This document shows, piece by piece, positions 5,252 through 9,943 of a stretch of DNA of 9,943 nt. Source of the DNA: an uncultured Rubrivivax sp. (GTDB taxonomy: Bacteria; Pseudomonadota; Gammaproteobacteria; Burkholderiales; Burkholderiaceae_C); NCBI GenBank assembly GCA_937967345.1, contig CALBTN010000379.1, positions 1 through 9,943 of the forward strand, in the 5' to 3' direction. The notes under the pieces were generated by a model. That model saw only the letters and a list, made by a program, of their open reading frames with translations, was not told the origin of the DNA and did no database searches. The translations under genes were made by a program, and so were the position numbers. Each line of letters opens with the position of its first letter. The stretch's first letter is position 1.

Positions 5252-8200
5252 ATGACGCCATCGGCCACCCCCACGACCGCTGCGGCGGCCGCTGCGATCG
5301 AGTTGCGCGACTACGCACTCAGCCACAACCTGGGCGTCACCTCGGGCGCCGTGTTCCTCACCGGCACCCAGGCGCTGGTGCGGCTGCTGCTGATGCAGCG
5401 CGCGCTCGACGCCAAGGCCGGGCTGGCCACCGCCGGCTTCGTCAGCGGCTATCGCGGCAGCCCGCTGGGCATGGTCGACCAGCAATTGTGGAAGGCGGGC
5501 AAGCTGCTCGACGCCGCCGGCGTGCAGTTCCTGCCGGCGATCAACGAGGACCTGGCCGCCACCGCCTGCCTGGGCACGCAGCGCGCGGCGCTGGACGACC
5601 AGCGCACCGTCGACGGCGTGTTTGCGATGTGGTACGGCAAGGGCCCGGGCGTCGACCGCGCCGGCGACGCGCTGAAGCACGGCAACGCCTACGGCAGCGC
5701 CAAGCTCGGCGGCGTGCTCGCGGTGTGCGGCGACGACCACGGCTGCGTGTCCTCGTCGATGCCGCACCAAAGCGACACCGCGCTGCAGCACTTCGGCATG
5801 CCGGTGCTGCACCCGGCCAATGTCGCCGAGTACCTGGAGTTCGGCCTCTATGGCTGGGCGCTGTCGCGCTTTTCCGGCGCGTGGGTCGGCTTCAAGGCGA
5901 TCAGCGAGGTGGTCGAGTCGGGCATGACGGTCGACCTGGACGCGGTGCCGCTGGACTTCACGCTGCCGGTGCAGCACACGCCCGCGGTGGACCTGCACAT
6001 CCGCAGCGTCGACCTGCCCTCGCTGGCGCTGGAAGAGCGCGTCGCGCACAAGCTGGCGGCGGTGCGCGCCTTCGCCAAGGTCAACGGCGTCGACAAGCAC
6101 ATTGTCGTCAGCCCGCGCGCCACCTTGGGCATCGTCACCGTGGGCAAGGCGCACTTCGACTTCATGGAGGTGCTGCGCCGCCTCGAGCTGGACCCGAACG
6201 CGCTCGCCGCCGCCGGTGTGCGGCTGTACAAGGTGGGGCTGGTGTGGCCGCTGGAGCCCACGCGCATCGCCGAGTTCGCGCAGGGCCTGAGCGACATCCT
6301 GGTGGTGGAGGAAAAGGCACCGGTGGTCGAGCGCCAGATCAAGGAGCTGCTGTACCACCTGCCCGACGCGCAGCGCCCGCGTGTGGTCGGCAAGTTCGAC
6401 GAGCACGGCCAGCCGGTGCTGTCGGCGCTGGGCGAGTTGCGCCCGAGCCGCATCATGCCCACCGTGGCCGAATGGCTGGCGCGGCTGAACCCGGCGCTGG
6501 ACCGGCGCCATCTGGTGGTGGACTTCATCACCCCCGAGCTGCTCAGCAACGAGGGCGATGCGGTCAAGCGCCAACCGTACTTCTGCTCGGGCTGCCCGCA
6601 CAACACCAGCACCCGGCTGCCCGAGGGCTCGCGCGCGCTGGCCGGCATCGGCTGCCACTTCATGGCCAGCTGGATGGAGCGCGGCACCTCGGGGCTGATC
6701 CAGATGGGTGCCGAGGGTGTCGACTGGGCCGCGCACTCGCGCTTCACGCGCGCCAGGCACGTGTTCCAGAACCTGGGCGACGGCACCTACTTTCATTCGG
6801 GCTTGCTGGCGATCCGCCAGGCGGTGGCCGCCGGGGCCACCATGACCTACAAGATCCTCTACAACGACGCGGTGGCGATGACCGGCGGCCAGCCGGTCGA
6901 CGGCCAGATCAGCGTGCCGCAGATCGCGCGCCAGGTCGAAGCCGAGGGCGTGAAGAAGCTGGTGGTCGTCAGCGACGAGATTCACAAGTACAACGGCCGC
7001 CACGGCGAGTTCCCGGCCGGCACCAGCTTCCACGACCGCGGCGAGCTGGATGCGGTGCAGCGCACCTTGCGCGAGGTGCAAGGCGTGAGCTGCCTGATCT
7101 ACGACCAGACCTGCGCGGCCGAGAAGCGCCGCCGCCGCAAGAAGAACGAGTTCCCCGATCCACCGCAGCGTGTCTTCATCAACGAGGCGGTGTGCGAAGG
7201 CTGCGGCGACTGCGGCGAGGCCAGCAACTGCCTGAGCGTGATCCCGCTGGAAACGCCGTTCGGGCGCAAGCGCACGATCGAGCAGAGCTCGTGCAACAAG
7301 GATTTCTCCTGCGTCAACGGCTTTTGCCCCAGCTTCGTCACGGTGCACGGCGCGGTGCTGAAAAAGCGCGCCGGCGCCGCCTACACGCCCGAGGATCTGC
7401 AGCGCGAACTCGCCGCCATCGGCGAGCCGCCGGCCTGGGACTGGAGCGGGCCCTTCGATCTGCTGGTCACCGGCGTCGGCGGTACCGGCGTCGTCACGGT
7501 GGGCGCGGTGGTGGCGATGGCCGCGCACCTGGAACGCAAGCAGGCCTCGGTGCTCGACTTCATGGGCTTTGCGCAAAAGGGCGGCGCGGTGCTGAGCTTC
7601 GTGCGGCTGGCGCCCAGTGCCGACCTGCTGAACCAGGTGCGCATCGACACCCAGCAGGCCGACGTGATCCTGGCCTGCGACCTGGTGGTCGGCGCCGGCG
7701 CCGATGCGCTGGGCACGGTGCGCCACGACCGCACGGTGATCATCGCCAACGCGCACGAGCTGCCCACCGCCGCCTTCGTGCGCTCACCCGACGCCACGCT
7801 GCACGCGCCCGCGCTGCTGGCCAAGATGCGCCACGCGGTGGGCCGCAACGCGCTGCTGCGCACGCTGGACGCGCAAGGCATCGCGCAGCGCCTGATGGGC
7901 GACACCATGCCGAGCAACATCGTGATGCTGGGCGCGTGCTGGCAGGCGGGGCTGATTCCGCTGAGCCACGCCGCGCTGATGCGTGCGCTCGAACTCAATG
8001 GCGTGGCGGTGGCGGCCAACCAGACCGCCTTCGCGCTGGGCCGGCTGGCCTACGCCGCGCCCGACGCGCTGGCGCGGCTGGCAGGGCAGTCTGCCGCGCT
8101 GCCGCCGGGCACGGTGGCGGTGGCGCTGCCGGTGTCGATGCCGCTGGACGGCCCCAGCGGCCTGATCGAGCGCCACGTCGAGCACCACGTCGAGCATCTG

Positions 8201-8860
8201 GCCGGCTACCAGGACGCGGCCTATGCCGCGCTGTACCGCAGCCGCATCGAGCGTGTGCGCGCCGCCGAGCTGGCGCTGGCCGAGGCCGGGCGCGCGCTGC
8301 GGCTGACCCGCGCCGCCGCCTCGGCGCTGGGCAAGGCGATGGCGATCAAGGACGAGTACGAAGTCGCGCGGCTGTACACCGACGGCCGCTTCGAGCGCGC
8401 GCTGGCCGAGCAGTTCGAGCGCTGGGACGCCTTGAGCTTCCACATGGCACCGCCGCTGCTCAGCCGCCCCGGCCCGGACGGCCGCGCGAAGAAGATGGTC
8501 TTCGGCGGCTGGATGCACAGCGTGCTGCGCCTGCTGGCGCCGTGGAAGACGCTGCGCGGCAGCTGGCTCGACCCCTTCGGCCGCAGTGCCGAGCGCCGCG
8601 AAGAGCGCCGCTGGCGCGACGACTACGCGGCGCTGCTGGAACACCTCGCCGCCACGCTGAGCGCCGAGCGGCTGCCGCTGGCGCTGGAGCTGGCGCGACT
8701 GCCCGAGTCGGTGCGCGGCTACGGCCACGTCAAGCTGGCGAACCTGGCGCTGGCGCGCGCGAAGTGGGCGGACCTGCGCCAGCGCTGGGACGCCGCTGAG
8801 CCCGGCGGCCGCCAGCGCGCCGCCAGCGCGCGCAGCGGCCGGGCTTCGACCCCGGCCTGA
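5252..8860 (+). CDS. Indolepyruvate ferredoxin oxidoreductase family protein, single-chain, 1202 aa
   Basis: 2-Oxoacid oxidoreductase that decarboxylates aryl-pyruvates such as indolepyruvate to acyl-CoA and passes electrons to ferredoxin; it acts in the cytoplasm in aromatic amino acid breakdown. The alpha-like domain starts around GYRGSPLGMVD (67-76), with INEDLAATACLGTQ at 97-110. A middle domain carries YFCSGCPHNTSTRLPEG (443-459) and GIGCH (465-469). The thiamine-diphosphate site is GDGTYFHSG (509-517) to YNDA (537-540). The iron-sulfur region has Cys648, 651, 654, 660 and then Cys681, 687, 692 (CNKDFSCVNGFCPSF). The gamma domain begins DLLVTGVGGTGVVTVG (736-751), with FAQKGGAVLSF at 773-783. 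The last 320 or so residues match the family's conserved C-terminal extension (DUF6537 type, from memory). Length and domain order fit the fused proteobacterial form. It stands alone, with no paa, aminotransferase or ferredoxin gene beside it, so the physiological substrate is inferred from the family. Confidence 0.95.
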   Translation: MTPSATPTTAAAAAAIELRDYALSHNLGVTSGAVFLTGTQALVRLLLMQRALDAKAGLATAGFVSGYRGSPLGMVDQQLWKAGKLLDAAGVQFLPAINEDLAATACLGTQRAALDDQRTVDGVFAMWYGKGPGVDRAGDALKHGNAYGSAKLGGVLAVCGDDHGCVSSSMPHQSDTALQHFGMPVLHPANVAEYLEFGLYGWALSRFSGAWVGFKAISEVVESGMTVDLDAVPLDFTLPVQHTPAVDLHIRSVDLPSLALEERVAHKLAAVRAFAKVNGVDKHIVVSPRATLGIVTVGKAHFDFMEVLRRLELDPNALAAAGVRLYKVGLVWPLEPTRIAEFAQGLSDILVVEEKAPVVERQIKELLYHLPDAQRPRVVGKFDEHGQPVLSALGELRPSRIMPTVAEWLARLNPALDRRHLVVDFITPELLSNEGDAVKRQPYFCSGCPHNTSTRLPEGSRALAGIGCHFMASWMERGTSGLIQMGAEGVDWAAHSRFTRARHVFQNLGDGTYFHSGLLAIRQAVAAGATMTYKILYNDAVAMTGGQPVDGQISVPQIARQVEAEGVKKLVVVSDEIHKYNGRHGEFPAGTSFHDRGELDAVQRTLREVQGVSCLIYDQTCAAEKRRRRKKNEFPDPPQRVFINEAVCEGCGDCGEASNCLSVIPLETPFGRKRTIEQSSCNKDFSCVNGFCPSFVTVHGAVLKKRAGAAYTPEDLQRELAAIGEPPAWDWSGPFDLLVTGVGGTGVVTVGAVVAMAAHLERKQASVLDFMGFAQKGGAVLSFVRLAPSADLLNQVRIDTQQADVILACDLVVGAGADALGTVRHDRTVIIANAHELPTAAFVRSPDATLHAPALLAKMRHAVGRNALLRTLDAQGIAQRLMGDTMPSNIVMLGACWQAGLIPLSHAALMRALELNGVAVAANQTAFALGRLAYAAPDALARLAGQSAALPPGTVAVALPVSMPLDGPSGLIERHVEHHVEHLAGYQDAAYAALYRSRIERVRAAELALAEAGRALRLTRAAASALGKAMAIKDEYEVARLYTDGRFERALAEQFERWDALSFHMAPPLLSRPGPDGRAKKMVFGGWMHSVLRLLAPWKTLRGSWLDPFGRSAERREERRWRDDYAALLEHLAATLSAERLPLALELARLPESVRGYGHVKLANLALARAKWADLRQRWDAAEPGGRQRAASARSGRASTPA

Positions 8861-8865
8861 GACGC

Positions 8866-8906
8866 CGAGCACAACGCTCGCCGCCTCATCACGGGCATCA
8901 AGCCCG
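8866..8906. terminator. Two small stem-loops between convergent genes
   Basis: The 48-base gap between converging stops (8860 and 8909) holds two 5-bp perfect stems with 5-base loops: CGAGC-ACAAC-GCTCG (8866-8880) and CGGGC-ATCAA-GCCCG (8892-8906). Neither has a T tract. They may mark the shared transcript ends, but the stems are short. Confidence 0.3.
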
Positions 8907-8908
8907 CG

Positions 8909-9943
8909 TCACGAAGGGGTCAGCATCAGCAGCACCGGCGAGCCGGTGGGGCGCAGCGTGCCGGCATCGAACAGGCCCGCGAGCAGCGCCAGCAGCACGC
9001 CCACGCCCATGCCGTAGCCCGGGCAGGCGTGGCGGCCGTGGATCGGGCTGCAAGGGTCGCGGCTGCCGCCGAACACCAGCTCGTCGTAGGCCGCGCGCGG
9101 CCCCGGCAGATCCGCCAGCGCCGAGCGCACGCCCAGCACCACGCGCCGCGCCGGGTCGCGCACCGGCACGCCGCGCCGCACCGGGCAGCGCCACAGCATC
9201 TCGGGCACCGGATGGTCCTGCATCGCATCGAGCAGCGGGCGCCGCAATGCGTCGCGTGCGCGCGCATAGGCGGTGGGCGCGCCGGGCGGCGCCTCGGCCA
9301 GCGCCTGCTGGTGCTGCCACAGCGTGCCGCCTTCGATCCAGTGGCGCAGCGTGCGCAGGAAGTTGCCGTGCACCGTGGGCGGAAAACCCAGCAGCATGCC
9401 GCCGATGCTGTTGACCACCACCTCCTGTGCCACGCCGGCCTCATGCAGCCGCGACACGATCTGCTGCGTCAGGCTGCCCTGGGCGCCGGCCGCGAGCATC
9501 TTCGCCACCGCCTCGCGCACCCGCGCGCCTTCGAGCCGCGCGCGCCGCACCACCGCGGCACCGGGGTGCGGCGAGAAGATCGTGCGCGACGAGCTGATGA
9601 TGCTTCCCGGGCAGCGCGGCAACTCGTCATCGGCGGCCGGCGTGTCGGTCCAGCCGCCGGCGCGCATCCAGCGCGGCGCGGCGCCGCTGTCGGGCAGGCC
9701 GAACCACAGGCTGCACAGCCGCGCCAGCAGCGTTTCGCTCAAGTTCACCAGGTCGATCGCGGCGCGCGGCGGCGCCGACGGCAGGTAGCCCGGCCGCGGC
9801 TGCACCATCTGGGCCATAGCGGCCAGGATCTTGCGCACGATCGGCAGCGCGACATCGAATGCGGCTTGCTCGCCGACCGCGTCGATCACCGCGTTCACCA
9901 CCGGCGCGGCCGCCCGGTACTCGGCAGTGCAGGCGTCCTGCCC
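8909..9943 (-). CDS. P450-like haem-thiolate protein, CYP74-like motifs, 5' end outside window
   Basis: The C-terminal 344 residues are visible. The frame stays open through the right edge, so the start is missing and the GTG at 9899-9901 is probably internal. The haem loop reads FGGSRDPCSPIHGRHACPGYGMG; its thiolate Cys is coded at 9023-9025. The loop is longer than the usual FxxGxxxCxG: 15 residues lie between Phe and Cys. The I-helix region reads VVVNSIGGMLLGFPPT (Asn codon at 9410-9412), without the O2-activating Thr of ordinary P450s. In the K-helix place is PEMLWRCP, giving ExxxR rather than ExxR. VVLGVRSALAD before the haem loop is typical P450. From memory, the NxxGGMxxxFP pattern and long haem loop resemble CYP74 allene oxide synthases and hydroperoxide lyases, which rearrange fatty-acid hydroperoxides without O2 or a redox partner. 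A lipid-peroxide isomerase role is therefore inferred. It could also be the C-terminal half of a larger peroxidase-P450 fusion. Confidence 0.72.
   Translation of the reverse strand, partial: GQDACTAEYRAAAPVVNAVIDAVGEQAAFDVALPIVRKILAAMAQMVQPRPGYLPSAPPRAAIDLVNLSETLLARLCSLWFGLPDSGAAPRWMRAGGWTDTPAADDELPRCPGSIISSSRTIFSPHPGAAVVRRARLEGARVREAVAKMLAAGAQGSLTQQIVSRLHEAGVAQEVVVNSIGGMLLGFPPTVHGNFLRTLRHWIEGGTLWQHQQALAEAPPGAPTAYARARDALRRPLLDAMQDHPVPEMLWRCPVRRGVPVRDPARRVVLGVRSALADLPGPRAAYDELVFGGSRDPCSPIHGRHACPGYGMGVGVLLALLAGLFDAGTLRPTGSPVLLMLTPS

Noticed and set aside
7189..7332. Apparently non-standard iron-sulfur Cys spacing in the oxidoreductase
   Set aside because: The CEGCGDC...C and CNKDFSCVNGFCPSF pattern is, as I recall, the usual one for this long indolepyruvate oxidoreductase family, so it is not an anomaly.
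5156..7756. An 866-codon open frame on the minus strand opposite the oxidoreductase
   Set aside because: Its composition (His/Gln/Arg/Ala-rich, no motifs) is that of an antisense shadow of a GC-rich gene. No ribosome-binding site or homology is seen.
4366..8799. A 1477-codon open frame on the plus strand, offset from the oxidoreductase frame
   Set aside because: It is Arg/Ala/Gly-rich, has no family motifs and runs through the minus-strand GAF operon and the oxidoreductase gene. Long shadow frames are expected at this GC content.
8898..9320. Overlapping minus-strand frames within the P450-like gene
   Set aside because: They lack P450 or other motifs and are shadows of the frame that carries the HACPG haem loop.

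Overview
The window reads as chromosomal DNA of a GC-rich (roughly 70% G+C by eye) betaproteobacterium, most likely in the Burkholderiales. This rests on very strong G/C third-position use, a single-chain indolepyruvate ferredoxin oxidoreductase of the long proteobacterial type, a QseBC/TctDE-like two-component pair, and NitT/TauT-type binding proteins. The taxonomic call is inference; there is no rRNA or tRNA here to fix it. Gene density is high, and no stretch over 300 bases lacks a gene. The largest gap is about 170 bases (5080-5251).

Positions 50-2910 hold a tightly packed minus-strand cluster, in transcription order: an OmpR-family response regulator, a membrane histidine kinase (4-base ATGA overlap), a truncated AbrB/MazE-fold antitoxin (5-base gap), a decayed PIN/VapC toxin remnant in another frame, and a group-2-type truncated haemoglobin (5-base gap). 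The toxin-antitoxin pair looks like a relic. One deletion appears to have removed the antitoxin C-terminus and the toxin N-terminus, and the rest of the toxin has lost further acidic active-site residues.

Diverging from the response regulator is an orphan ABC-type substrate-binding protein (3020-4042, plus) with a Tat-like signal peptide and no permease or ATPase beside it. It ends at a 7-bp tandem repeat that abuts a GC-rich hairpin, convergent with a two-gene minus-strand operon: a two-TM membrane protein with a GAF-like domain (4360-5079) and an unrecognised 81-residue protein (4103-4348). Both have strong ribosome-binding sites.

Diverging from that operon is the 1202-residue indolepyruvate ferredoxin oxidoreductase (5252-8860, plus), with thiamine-diphosphate, iron-sulfur and gamma domains in one chain. 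Convergent with it, and running off the right edge, is the C-terminal part of an unusual P450-like haem protein (8909-9943, minus). Its I-helix and haem-loop motifs resemble plant CYP74 oxylipin enzymes (allene oxide synthase, hydroperoxide lyase) rather than ordinary monooxygenases, and it lacks a canonical ExxR. This P450-like protein and the toxin-antitoxin relic are the most interesting items.
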